Shown: in pieces, positions 35,871 to 42,524 of the stretch
Layout: every line of letters starts with the position of its first letter
Numbering within the stretch: position 1 is the first letter of the stretch
Source of the DNA: an uncultured Eubacteriales bacterium
GTDB taxonomy: Bacteria > Bacillota > Clostridia > Oscillospirales > Acutalibacteraceae
Length of the DNA: 64,000 nt
Assembly (NCBI GenBank): GCA_934486895.1
Contig: CAKSQZ010000002.1
Coordinates: forward strand, 52,440-116,439
Direction: 5' to 3'
Notes under the pieces: model-generated
What the model was told of the DNA's origin: nothing
The model's database searches: none
Seen by the model: the letters and a program-made list of their open reading frames with translations, nothing else
Program-made: the position numbers and the translations under genes

Positions 35871-36836
35871 TCATCTCGGTTTTATACTGACTTCGCCTGT
35901 TGAAAGATACTGCCTGCCTTCTTTTGTATCAACAATAAGTCTGAAATTGTCGTCAATTCCGACAACAGTTGCAGGATAGTTTTCATTGGCTTTTATGACG
36001 GTAACTGTTTTACCGTCCAGCAGAGAACGGCTTCTGTATTCGCTTAAAAAATCCTGCGAATTTATATTGACATAATGCCGGAAAAATCTGTCCAAAACCT
36101 GAGCGCAAAGCTGCGATTTTCGGTCGCTGTCCGCACTGCTGCAGATCGCGCCGGCAATATCCTTTATCTCATCGGGAAATCCGCCCTCGGGTTCGGTTAC
36201 ATTGATACCGATGCCGAGCACGGCATAATCCAGTCCGCCGTTTTCAACCGAAAGCGACGCCTCGGTTAAAATGCCGCAGATCTTTTTATCGTTAAGATAA
36301 ACATCATTTACCCATTTTATCTTTGTGTGAACGCCGAAAACATCGTCTACCGCGGCGGCAACTGCAACTGCTGCGGCAGTGGTTATTTTAAGCGAATCGG
36401 CAGCGGCCAACATCGGACGCAGAAGAATACTCATATAAACTCCGCTGCGCTGAGGGGAGAAAAAGGCTCTGCCGCGCCTTCCCTTTCCGCCTGTCTGACT
36501 TTCCGCAATAACAACCTTTCCCTGAGCCTCACCGGCTGCGGCAAGCTGCTTTATAATATCATTTGTGGAAGTGACGCTCTTGCGAACATCGATACTGTAA
36601 AACTCGGTGTTTTGAAGATACTTTAAAATGCTCTGTTTGCTTATCGGGTCGGTATCCGAAGAAAGACGATAGCCCTTATTTGTGACCGATTCAATGGCAT
36701 ATCCGTTCGATTCGAGGGCTTTGACCGCTTTCCACACGGCATTTCGGGAAACATTTAAAATATCCGCAATTGTTTGTCCGGAAACAAATTTTCCGCGATT
36801 TTTCTCAAGCAGAACCAAAACATCGTCTTTAACCAT
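35871..36836 (-). CDS. birA: Biotin-protein ligase/biotin repressor BirA
   Basis: 321 residues. An N-terminal winged helix (residues 1-65; GQTIADILNVSRNAVWKAVK) is followed by the ligase domain with the biotinyl-AMP loop GKGRRGRAFFSP and KWVNDVYLNDKKICGIL, and an SH3-like C-terminus. It biotinylates carboxylases and can repress biotin genes when loaded. It heads the metF-metH operon, an unusual partner set. Confidence 0.96.
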   Translation of the reverse strand: MVKDDVLVLLEKNRGKFVSGQTIADILNVSRNAVWKAVKALESNGYAIESVTNKGYRLSSDTDPISKQSILKYLQNTEFYSIDVRKSVTSTNDIIKQLAAAGEAQGKVVIAESQTGGKGRRGRAFFSPQRSGVYMSILLRPMLAAADSLKITTAAAVAVAAAVDDVFGVHTKIKWVNDVYLNDKKICGILTEASLSVENGGLDYAVLGIGINVTEPEGGFPDEIKDIAGAICSSADSDRKSQLCAQVLDRFFRHYVNINSQDFLSEYRSRSLLDGKTVTVIKANENYPATVVGIDDNFRLIVDTKEGRQYLSTGEVSIKPR

Positions 36837-36858
36837 AACACCACCCCTATTCTTTATT

Positions 36859-36887
36859 ATTATACTAAAACACCGCCGTTATTTCAA
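36859..36887 (-). promoter_or_regulatory. Consensus promoter of birA-metF-metH
   Basis: On the minus strand TTGAAA (36882-36887), 17-bp spacer, TATAAT (36859-36864), 22 bp before the birA ATG. The rest of the 350-bp gap to the tRNA is A/T-rich and holds only this promoter and the tRNA promoter. Confidence 0.8.
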
Positions 36888-37048
36888 GAGCGAAAGCACA
36901 AAAAATCTACCGCCTTGTAGGATTACAACGGATTTGTTAAACCACACTCGGGAAATATAGGATTTCAAACACAAATTTAAAACCTTTTGGATCTCACGGA
37001 AGATGCACTTGCTCTTCAAAAATATTTTTGAAAATGCTTTTAAAACTC

Positions 37049-37077
37049 TTGATTTTTATTTTTTTTTATGATATACT
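37049..37077 (+). promoter_or_regulatory. Promoter of tRNA-Ser
   Basis: TTGATT (37049-37054), 17-bp T-rich spacer, TATACT (37072-37077). It lies 110 bp upstream of the tRNA, leaving a leader of about 100 nt. Confidence 0.65.
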
Positions 37078-37187
37078 TGTTCAAGTCGCAAAAGTCTGCT
37101 GCCGCTTTTAAATAATCAGTCTGTTTTTGATGTTTTAAAGTTGGTACAGCTTTAAATACCGGCTGTGAAAAACCGCCGAATAGATTT

Positions 37188-37279
37188 GCAGAGTTGTCCG
37201 AGCGGCCGAAGGAGCATGATTGGAAATCATGTGTACGGTGAACACCGTACCGAGGGTTCAAATCCCTCACTCTGCGCCA
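37188..37279 (+). tRNA. tRNA-Ser (anticodon GGA), CCA encoded
   Basis: Acceptor GCAGAGT pairs with ACTCTGC; the anticodon stem CATGA/TCATG encloses a loop TTGGAAA with anticodon GGA; a long class-II variable arm (TACGGTG/ACCGTA type) and a T arm (GAGGGTTCAAATCCCTC) follow, with G discriminator and CCA at 37277-37279. Serine class II features are complete. It borders phage DNA and is the likely attachment gene. Confidence 0.96.
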
Positions 37280-37283
37280 GATG

Positions 37284-37314
37284 AAGAAACCGCACAGTTG
37301 TGCGGTTTCTTTTA
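37284..37314 (+). terminator. Terminator after tRNA-Ser
   Basis: AGAAACCGCACA and its complement form a perfect 12-bp hairpin followed by TTTTATTTTT, a few bases after the CCA end. Confidence 0.9.
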
Positions 37315-37345
37315 TTTTTGGCTTAGTTATGCGATTTGCACAGCT

Positions 37346-37436
37346 TATTTAATTTAAAATCAGCTTAACATCTAAACGGTATATTTAATTTAAAATGCAC
37401 AGTTATAATAAAAAGTGCACACGAAAGTGCACACGA
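37346..37436. repeat. Direct repeats next to the presumed left attachment site
   Basis: A 15-bp direct repeat TATTTAATTTAAAAT at 37346-37360 and 37382-37396, then a tandem 12-bp repeat AAGTGCACACGA at 37413-37424 and 37425-37436 with a GTGCAC palindrome in each unit. Short direct repeats at this distance from the att core are typical of integrase arm sites. The remaining bases from 37280 to 37611 hold no supported gene. Confidence 0.5.
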
Positions 37437-37573
37437 AAACAAAAGACCGAGCAGCGCTGCCGTTTTTGCGGGCTTAATACCGACCTTTTTGCCAAGCCTC
37501 TATTTGCAGTCTGTAAAAGTAAGGTGTTTGTAGTTTCTCATAATATAATCCGCTCTGTTTTATTAAATAATAT

Positions 37574-37600
37574 AGCCCGCTCCCACGGAGGGAACGGGCT
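37574..37600 (-). terminator. Hairpin after hicB
   Basis: AGCCCG/CGGGCT arms with an inner TCCC/GGGA stem, 12 bp past the hicB stop. The minus-strand tail is A/T-rich but lacks a pure T run. Confidence 0.6.
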
Positions 37601-37611
37601 CTTTGCTTGGT

Positions 37612-38007
37612 TTACCTGTCTGTTATTCTCAATTCCCGTTTGAGTGCCTCTTGTAAAGCCTGGGAAAAGTTAATATTTGCCTTTTCTGCCGCATAGCAAA
37701 GCCAGCTCGGGAGAGTACAATTTTTCTTAACTACTCTCATTTCATTTTTGCGCCGATATTCTGCGAAGTCAACGTCTACAAGCGTTATGATTTCTCCTGG
37801 TGCCGTTTTAACAGTATCGAGCTTGCGGGGTGTAGGCAGCGCTTTTCCGTCGTCCTCCATATCAACACCCATTAAGCCAATAGCGTCCCGCGCCATTTCG
37901 ATAGCGTCGGTTAAGTCCTCGCCCTGTGTGTTAATATCAAAATCGGGAATATAAACCGTAAAGCCCTTATCCTCGGGTATAAGCAAAATAGGATATGAAT
38001 TTTTCAT
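37612..38007 (-). CDS. hicB: HicB-family antitoxin
   Basis: 131 residues. The N-terminal half is the degenerate RNase-H-like HicB fold (YPILLIPEDKGFTVYIPDFD and TQGEDLTDAIEMARDAIGL); the C-terminal part (INFSQALQEALKREL) is a short DNA-binding helix set. HicB sequesters HicA and represses the operon. GGAGG lies 9 nt before the ATG. It is 49 bp downstream of a frameshifted hicA, whose toxin it would neutralise. Confidence 0.92.
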   Translation of the reverse strand: MKNSYPILLIPEDKGFTVYIPDFDINTQGEDLTDAIEMARDAIGLMGVDMEDDGKALPTPRKLDTVKTAPGEIITLVDVDFAEYRRKNEMRVVKKNCTLPSWLCYAAEKANINFSQALQEALKRELRITDR

Positions 38008-38051
38008 ATATAGTTACCTCCAATAAAATATATATTAAGCTTGGGCGGCGT

Positions 38052-38069
38052 GGGGCTCATTTGAGCCCC
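38052..38069 (-). other. Hairpin at the hicA-hicB junction
   Basis: GGGGCTCA and TGAGCCCC with a 2-nt loop form a stem that overlaps the hicA stop codon. It could attenuate, or tune the toxin to antitoxin ratio. No T run follows, so it is not a standard terminator. Confidence 0.5.
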
Positions 38070-38240
38070 CGCCTTTTAATTATTACCCTTGCGAGATTTT
38101 CTTTTAATTCTCTGTGCCTCGGGATTGTTTCGCTCTCTTTTCCGTTGGTGTAGATGTCGTGCCCGCCTCCGTTTCTTTTTAAGTACCAACCGTTTTTTTT
38201 CGAGTAGCTTTATGAGGTCTGCTCTTTTCGTTTGTATCAT
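38057..38240 (-). pseudogene. hicA: HicA mRNA interferase, frameshifted in an A8 run
   Basis: Starts at ATG 38240 as MIQTKRADLIKLLEK. After an A8 run (38193-38200) the frame leaves HicA; with one A fewer it continues NGWYLKRNGGGHDIYTNGKE, then ETIPRHRELKENL, and stops at 38057, giving the standard 60-residue HicA with its catalytic GGGHDIYT histidine. So the gene is broken by one extra A, or it is read by slippage, or the sequence has an error there. HicA is an mRNA-cleaving toxin with a double-stranded-RNA-binding fold. GAGAGGAG overlaps the start codon. Confidence 0.85.
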
Positions 38241-38257
38241 CTCCTCTCTATGTCTAT

Positions 38258-38286
38258 ATTATACGCCTTTAATGCGTATTTGTCAA
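38258..38286 (-). promoter_or_regulatory. hicAB promoter with palindromic operator
   Basis: On the minus strand TTGACA (38281-38286) and TATAAT (38258-38263) with 17 bp between, a perfect consensus. An inverted repeat ATACGC-7-GCGTAT (38261-38279) fills the spacer and overlaps the -10 box, a likely HicB binding site for autorepression. Confidence 0.8.
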
Positions 38287-38340
38287 GCCTTTTTTAAAAA
38301 CTTTTTTCAGTTTAATGAATCTCCCGAACAAAACAAAAAA

Positions 38341-38365
38341 ACCGAGCAGGGCAAAACCCCACTCG
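38341..38365 (-). terminator. Minus-strand hairpin between the small RNA and hicAB
   Basis: CCGAG/CTCGG and GGG/CCC pair around a CAAAA loop; on the minus strand it is followed by a T7 run. It insulates hicAB from phage late transcription that passes the endolysin terminator. Confidence 0.7.
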
Positions 38366-38395
38366 GAACAATATTATAAAAAAATAAAAAATCAC

Positions 38396-38424
38396 TTGAC
38401 TTATGTGTAAGTTCGTGCTATTAT
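38396..38424 (+). promoter_or_regulatory. Promoter of the Cas12a-repeat RNA
   Basis: TTGACT (38396-38401), exactly 17 bp, TATTAT (38419-38424) with an extended -10 TGC. It points opposite to the neighbouring phage genes and no reading frame follows. Confidence 0.85.
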
Positions 38425-38544
38425 ATAGGTGCAATGACCGTATTCGCGACACGGTTATTAAGAGAGCAATCGTAGTAGTGTGCGATGCTCCAGTTGGTTT
38501 AGCCTCATTGAGGCATGTTGTTGTTCGCTTTACGGCGAACTAAT

Positions 38545-38563
38545 AATTTCTACTGTTGTAGAT
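38545..38563 (+). repeat. Solitary Cas12a-type direct-repeat handle
   Basis: AATTTCTACTGTTGTAGAT, identical over 19 nt to the mature crRNA handle of Francisella-type Cas12a, in the sense orientation of the small RNA; the match extends three bases further 5' (AAT). There is no second copy in the window, so this is not an array. Confidence 0.95.
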
Positions 38564-38581
38564 GAAATTGTCGCGAAAAAG

Positions 38582-38618
38582 AAAGACCGAGCGGGGGGCT
38601 TACCCTACTCGGTCTTTT
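38582..38618. terminator. Terminator of the Cas12a-repeat RNA and of the endolysin gene
   Basis: A 10-bp stem AAAGACCGAG/CTCGGTCTTT (38582-38591 with 38608-38617) with an inner G/C pairing. TTTT follows on the plus strand; the minus strand has a T-rich tail and the endolysin stop is 12 bp away. Confidence 0.88.
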
Positions 38619-38629
38619 CGTTATAGTGC

Positions 38630-39676
38630 TTACTTAACGCCGCCGCTGTATCTAACAAAGCCGACTTTATAGTTGTTTGTTCCAGTTATCTTGTAGACAA
38701 CGACATAGTAGCCGTATACAATTCCTACGCAGTCACAGCGCTCATACTTATCCAAATATCCTATCGAATTAATACCTTTCTTACAGTCAACGGTAGTAGA
38801 ATAAACAGGCTCTCTTGTGCTGCCGTTCTGGTACGCTTTACGGACATAGTTCTGCGCCGTAACGCCGCCCTCGTATTTCACGAAGCCGACTTTTTTGCCG
38901 CCATTACTGATGTTGTACACGACAATCGGGCAAGCGCGGTATCTACCGATTACCTGAGCTGTTTCATAAGGGTTGAGATACCCCATGCTATTCTTGCTCT
39001 TAAGCGATTCTTCGGTTGTCTTGTAGACATATTCTTTTGTTCTGCCATTCTTGTATGTACGGCTAATGAAAGCCGCCGTATTGGCAGGTGCAGGTGTTGG
39101 AGTGGGTGTTGGAACTACTGCGGGCTTTATAGCGATACCACACTGTTTCAAAACACCGTGTGCAATAGCAACGCCGAAGTTCTTCTGTTCGGCTGCTGTG
39201 TCGAACGCCGATAAGTCGGCTTTGTTGTCAATAAATCCGCACTCAACCAAAACGCTCGGAGCATCGGGTCTGCGTATCATGCCGAAATAGTCGTCAGTTC
39301 TCGCGCTATTCCATTTTACTTTCAGGCCTCTTGAATTTTGTCCGATATTCACAAGCTCGGCGTTTATCTTCTCGGCAAGTTGCTTAGATTTGCCACCCAA
39401 ATGATGATAATAGACCTCACAGCCGTCGCCGCCGCCCGCATTGATATGAATATCCATGCAATAGTCAGCCTTGAACGCGTCAGACTCACGGACTTTCCGT
39501 GTTATTGAAACATCTTTGTCAGTCGTTCGGCTGATTTTGGCGTTGACACCGTGACGTATCAATTCATCATAACACGCCTTGCCAATCGCCAAGGTAATGT
39601 CTTTTTCCTTGAAGCCATTGGCACATGCGCCCGAATCACCGCCACCATGTCCGACACCTACATATATTCTTGCCAT
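38630..39676 (-). CDS. Endolysin: N-acetylmuramoyl-L-alanine amidase with two wall-binding repeats
   Basis: 348 residues. The amidase_3 domain (1 to about 175) has the zinc site VGVGHGGGDSG, DIHINAG and the catalytic Glu in LVECGFIDN. A Pro/Thr linker follows, then two homologous repeats of about 65 residues (RTYKNGRTKEYVY and KAYQNGSTREPVY, each ending VGFVKYEGGV or VGFVRYSGGV), presumably wall-binding. It cleaves the stem peptide from peptidoglycan at lysis. The ATG at 39676 has GGAG 8 nt upstream; the longer upstream frame overlaps the holin. Confidence 0.93.
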   Translation of the reverse strand: MARIYVGVGHGGGDSGACANGFKEKDITLAIGKACYDELIRHGVNAKISRTTDKDVSITRKVRESDAFKADYCMDIHINAGGGDGCEVYYHHLGGKSKQLAEKINAELVNIGQNSRGLKVKWNSARTDDYFGMIRRPDAPSVLVECGFIDNKADLSAFDTAAEQKNFGVAIAHGVLKQCGIAIKPAVVPTPTPTPAPANTAAFISRTYKNGRTKEYVYKTTEESLKSKNSMGYLNPYETAQVIGRYRACPIVVYNISNGGKKVGFVKYEGGVTAQNYVRKAYQNGSTREPVYSTTVDCKKGINSIGYLDKYERCDCVGIVYGYYVVVYKITGTNNYKVGFVRYSGGVK

Positions 39677-39678
39677 AA

Positions 39679-39948
39679 TTACTTCTCCTCTTTCAACTGC
39701 TTGTAAATCTGATTGATACCTGTCGCAGAAAGCCCCGAAACAATGCCTATCGCAATAGCAGTCAGATAATCGCCTGCGGGATAGTCGGGTACAACAAACA
39801 TCGCCACAACGCCCAGAATGCCGCCCACAACGCCGCATATAATCGGCAAGTATTTGTTGTCGATGGGCGTTGCCTTTACCGCCTGAGCGACCAAATAGCA
39901 AATGATGATGATTGACGGGATTGTTGCAATACCAAAAATGTTTTCCAT
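39679..39948 (-). CDS. Phage holin (two-helix, holin_5_2-like)
   Basis: 89 residues with three hydrophobic stretches (IPSIIIICYLVAQAV, LPIICGVVGGILGVVAMFVV, YLTAIAIGIVSGLSATG) and a charged C-terminus KQLKEEK, typical of the small phage holins found just before amidase endolysins in clostridial phages. It forms the membrane lesion that releases the endolysin. The ATG at 39948 follows AAAGGAG. Confidence 0.85.
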   Translation of the reverse strand: MENIFGIATIPSIIIICYLVAQAVKATPIDNKYLPIICGVVGGILGVVAMFVVPDYPAGDYLTAIAIGIVSGLSATGINQIYKQLKEEK

Positions 39949-39967
39949 AGTGTTTTCTCCTTTCAAA

Positions 39968-40246
39968 TTAAGAAATTACATCCCAGGTCTTAACCTCGGA
40001 ATATATTTTTTTAACGAACGTGTTACCTTTGAGCTCTTTGTAAGCCTCGTATAAATAGGTGAAGTTCTCGAACTCATATTGCCGCAGCTGCTTTTCATCG
40101 TGGTGACGGTAGTAGATCCGCAACATTTCTGATCGCAGCTGACAGCGCGCTCCGTCTGCCAATTTTCGAATTTTCAAAAAAATCGGGATCACGAAGCCAG
40201 CTATTATGGCCAACTCCGTTATTATTGTCGCTATATCACTCAACAT
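39968..40246 (-). CDS. Small phage membrane protein of the lysis region
   Basis: 92 residues: an N-terminal membrane helix (IATIITELAIIAGFVIPIFL) and a charged cytoplasmic part with RSEMLRIYYRHHDE and YEFENFTYLYEAYKELKGN. Similar small proteins sit before holins in many Firmicutes phages and may be accessory holins or antiholins; no function is proven. The ATG at 40246 overlaps the preceding gene. Confidence 0.75.
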   Translation of the reverse strand: MLSDIATIITELAIIAGFVIPIFLKIRKLADGARCQLRSEMLRIYYRHHDEKQLRQYEFENFTYLYEAYKELKGNTFVKKIYSEVKTWDVIS

Positions 40247-40502
40247 TAATCTCACCCTCGCTTTCTGTTGTCGGCTCGGTGACAGTAGGCTCGTCACCCC
40301 ACACACTAAGCACAGCCGAGATATACGGCTCACCGATGTACTCCGCGATAGCCGACCTGCCACTCAGTGAATTAACAAATGCTCTGCGGTGGTTGTCGCC
40401 TATCTGAACATCTGCGTTGCCGACGGTTATATAGTCCTGTTTTAATACGCTCACCGAGTTTTCGCAAAGATTATCGAGCGTCGTTTTTGTTGTTATTGTC
40501 AT
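40236..40502 (-). CDS. Small phage protein of unknown function
   Basis: 88 residues, no membrane segment, with a Thr/Glu-rich acidic C-terminus (PTVTEPTTESEGE). Not recognised. Its position between the baseplate gene and the lysis genes, and coupling by overlap to the small membrane protein, suggest a tail-tip or lysis accessory. Confidence 0.75.
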   Translation of the reverse strand: MTITTKTTLDNLCENSVSVLKQDYITVGNADVQIGDNHRRAFVNSLSGRSAIAEYIGEPYISAVLSVWGDEPTVTEPTTESEGEINVE

Positions 40503-40514
40503 AATTAAACCTCC

Positions 40515-42509
40515 TTATTTGACAGCCATAATGTCGCCGATAGTGATGACCGCGCTTGCTGTGTCGCTGTAGAAATTTATATCCATACCCGTTGCGGGCG
40601 TTACACCAAGATCAGCAAGAGTGACGGTTATCGCAGTGCCGTTTGCAGATAACGAATAATAATTACTTTCCTTTGAGCCGATTTGGACTTTCAACTTCGC
40701 ACCCGATGTTTCGGTTTTCGCGGTAAACGATATTGCTGTTACATCAGTGAGGTTGTTGCCCCAACTGTTTATCGCGCGACTGTTTGCTGTTGCAGGGCAG
40801 GTCAATTTAATGCCGTTGCCGTCCTTGGATATAAGTGTTCCCAAGACTGTATAGTTGCTGTTTTCGTCCCAGTCAATGACCTTAGTTTGAGCGGGCGGCA
40901 GTATCGCCGAAACGGGATATTCAAATGTGAGGTTGCCCGTGTAGGCAAACGGATTTGAATAAATGAGTACCGTACTGTCCTTTGATACCTCGCAGAATAC
41001 CGCATCTGCGGAGTCCATACCCGACCTACCGCTTGCGCCCACTCCCGAAACACTTTCGGCAGCGGCAAACGGCAAGCCTGTTATCACCTGTGAATATGAT
41101 ATATCCGTCAGTGTGACAGGGATAATGACTTTGCACCAAGCGCCGACTTTATAATAGGCAGCCTGAATGTATGTGCCGCTTAGATTTGCTGTGAATGTGC
41201 CTTTTTCGGCGGACATCTTATCATTGAGAGCCGCTTGTGTAGCCGTTGAAATGGGCTTATCCAAGTCAGAGGTGTTATCAACATTGCCAAGCCCAAGCTC
41301 GGCTTTTGTCGGCTTTGTGGTGGTTGCGTAGATTTTCTGCCAAGCTCCCCATACGCCCGATGTGTACTTAGTCCGAAACCAATGGTTATTGGCAGCAGAT
41401 CTGACGATTTGCATATAAGCCGATGTGCCAGAGCGCAAGACCGTTAGGTGTAACTCGCCGATACCACTAGGCTTATTAGCACAGGTGTTCCCTGATTCGG
41501 CATAATATTCCCCATAATCAACGGTGATAGAATCCAAGTCTTCGTTTGTCAGCTTAGTCACGGCAACCGTGCCGCCGCCCCCACTGCCTGCTGCAAGGTC
41601 TACCCACTCACTCCAGCTTGCACTGGCGGTAGTGAATGTTCGTATGAAACATTGATCAGTGCTGGTTTGCATTATCTGATATGCGAACATCGTGCCCCTG
41701 TGCTCTTTTAAGACAAAGCCATCAAGCCTACCAATGCCCGATGGGAATGTTCCGCCTATGCCAAACGCGGTATCTGAATAGTAGTAGGCTGATTTGCCGT
41801 TTTCGGTCGGAAGCGAATCGATGTTGTCTGGGCTGCCGACTGTAAGTTTTGTAAGCGACCGATCCAGCTTGCCTGCGATCTTCGCAACTTCGGATTTGTC
41901 GCTATCTGTGTAGTCGTTTGTCGAAAGCTCCTTGCCCTCAACTTTATCGACTTTGTTTGCAATTTTAGCGACTTCTGCAACCGCTTCATCGGTGTAGTCG
42001 TTGGTAGATAAACCTTTGCCGTCAACTTTGTCGACCTTTTTATTATTAAGCTCGTTGATCTGGCCCTGCACCGTCTTGCCGTCGGGAACATCGCCGATAA
42101 TGTCAATCAGCGATCTGCCATCAGCCCCAGGGATCGCATTTTCGGGGTTAAGATAATCGTCGCAAAATATTCCGAAAGATGCAGTTGTTATTACTTCATC
42201 ACTGTCGGTCGCCGAAGTGACAGCAATTTCGCAACTAACCATTCCTGGTTTACGTAACGCATTTTTGGGAATTAAAAATGTTGTCACACCGTTTTCGATT
42301 GCGATGTTTGCTACTATGTTGTTTTGATTTCTTGGCTTTCCGAAATAAGCGTGCCCATTGGCGTTCAACGAGGATAGCACCTCGCCTTTGTCCGTCAATG
42401 TCACCGTGACTTGTCGAGATTTGCTGTCGTTCTGTTTCGCGTACACAACAGGGTCAGCGCCTGTCTGCCTCCGCGAGACATCGAGAAAAATTGATTGATT
42501 TGATACCAT
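40515..42509 (-). CDS. BppU-type baseplate/receptor-binding protein
   Basis: 664 residues. The N-terminal 120 residues (SIFLDVSRRQTGAD, ANGHAYFGKPR, ASFGIFCDDYLNPEN) match BppU-like baseplate upper proteins. A collagen-like GADGR and two short repeats with (KVD)(KVEGKELSTNDYTD) follow, then two pyocin-knob-type domains (SGIGRLDGFVLKEH...TASASWSEWVDL and KPSGIGELHLTVLRSG...GVWGAWQKI) and a C-terminal beta domain. Such proteins bind host surface glycans, so this is the likely host-range determinant. Confidence 0.8.
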   Translation of the reverse strand: MVSNQSIFLDVSRRQTGADPVVYAKQNDSKSRQVTVTLTDKGEVLSSLNANGHAYFGKPRNQNNIVANIAIENGVTTFLIPKNALRKPGMVSCEIAVTSATDSDEVITTASFGIFCDDYLNPENAIPGADGRSLIDIIGDVPDGKTVQGQINELNNKKVDKVDGKGLSTNDYTDEAVAEVAKIANKVDKVEGKELSTNDYTDSDKSEVAKIAGKLDRSLTKLTVGSPDNIDSLPTENGKSAYYYSDTAFGIGGTFPSGIGRLDGFVLKEHRGTMFAYQIMQTSTDQCFIRTFTTASASWSEWVDLAAGSGGGGTVAVTKLTNEDLDSITVDYGEYYAESGNTCANKPSGIGELHLTVLRSGTSAYMQIVRSAANNHWFRTKYTSGVWGAWQKIYATTTKPTKAELGLGNVDNTSDLDKPISTATQAALNDKMSAEKGTFTANLSGTYIQAAYYKVGAWCKVIIPVTLTDISYSQVITGLPFAAAESVSGVGASGRSGMDSADAVFCEVSKDSTVLIYSNPFAYTGNLTFEYPVSAILPPAQTKVIDWDENSNYTVLGTLISKDGNGIKLTCPATANSRAINSWGNNLTDVTAISFTAKTETSGAKLKVQIGSKESNYYSLSANGTAITVTLADLGVTPATGMDINFYSDTASAVITIGDIMAVK

Positions 42510-42524
42510 TGTTTTACTCTCCTA

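Larger units (their letters stand above)
38431..38618 (+). ncRNA. Phage small RNA carrying one Cas12a (type V-A) CRISPR handle; candidate RNA anti-CRISPR
   Basis: About 188 nt between a near-consensus promoter and a strong terminator, no coding frame. Predicted fold: a 9-bp closing stem (38443-38451 with 38569-38577); hairpin GAGCAATCG/CGATGCTC (38464-38490, one bulge); GCCTC/GAGGC (38502-38514); GTTCGC/GCGAAC (38523-38540); then the exact Cas12a handle at 38545-38563 with stem TCTAC/GTAGA and loop TGTT. The 12 nt where a spacer would begin supply the 3' arm of the closing stem. Lies after the lysis genes, where phages carry accessory units. It could bind Cas12a as a decoy crRNA, or guide it to another target. 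Confidence 0.85.

Noticed and set aside
35943..35952. Ten-base match between the would-be guide after the Cas12a handle (GAAATTGTCG) and birA
   Set aside because: The match is short, a TTTV PAM is not next to it, and such a match is not rare in 64 kb.
37395..37643. 82-codon plus-strand frame between the tRNA and hicB
   Set aside because: No ribosome site, unusual composition, overlaps the tandem repeats and the hicB 3' end.
38545..38563. A type V-A CRISPR array
   Set aside because: Only one repeat copy is present, the following 12 nt pair within the RNA, and no cas genes are in the window; it is treated as a solitary repeat unit.
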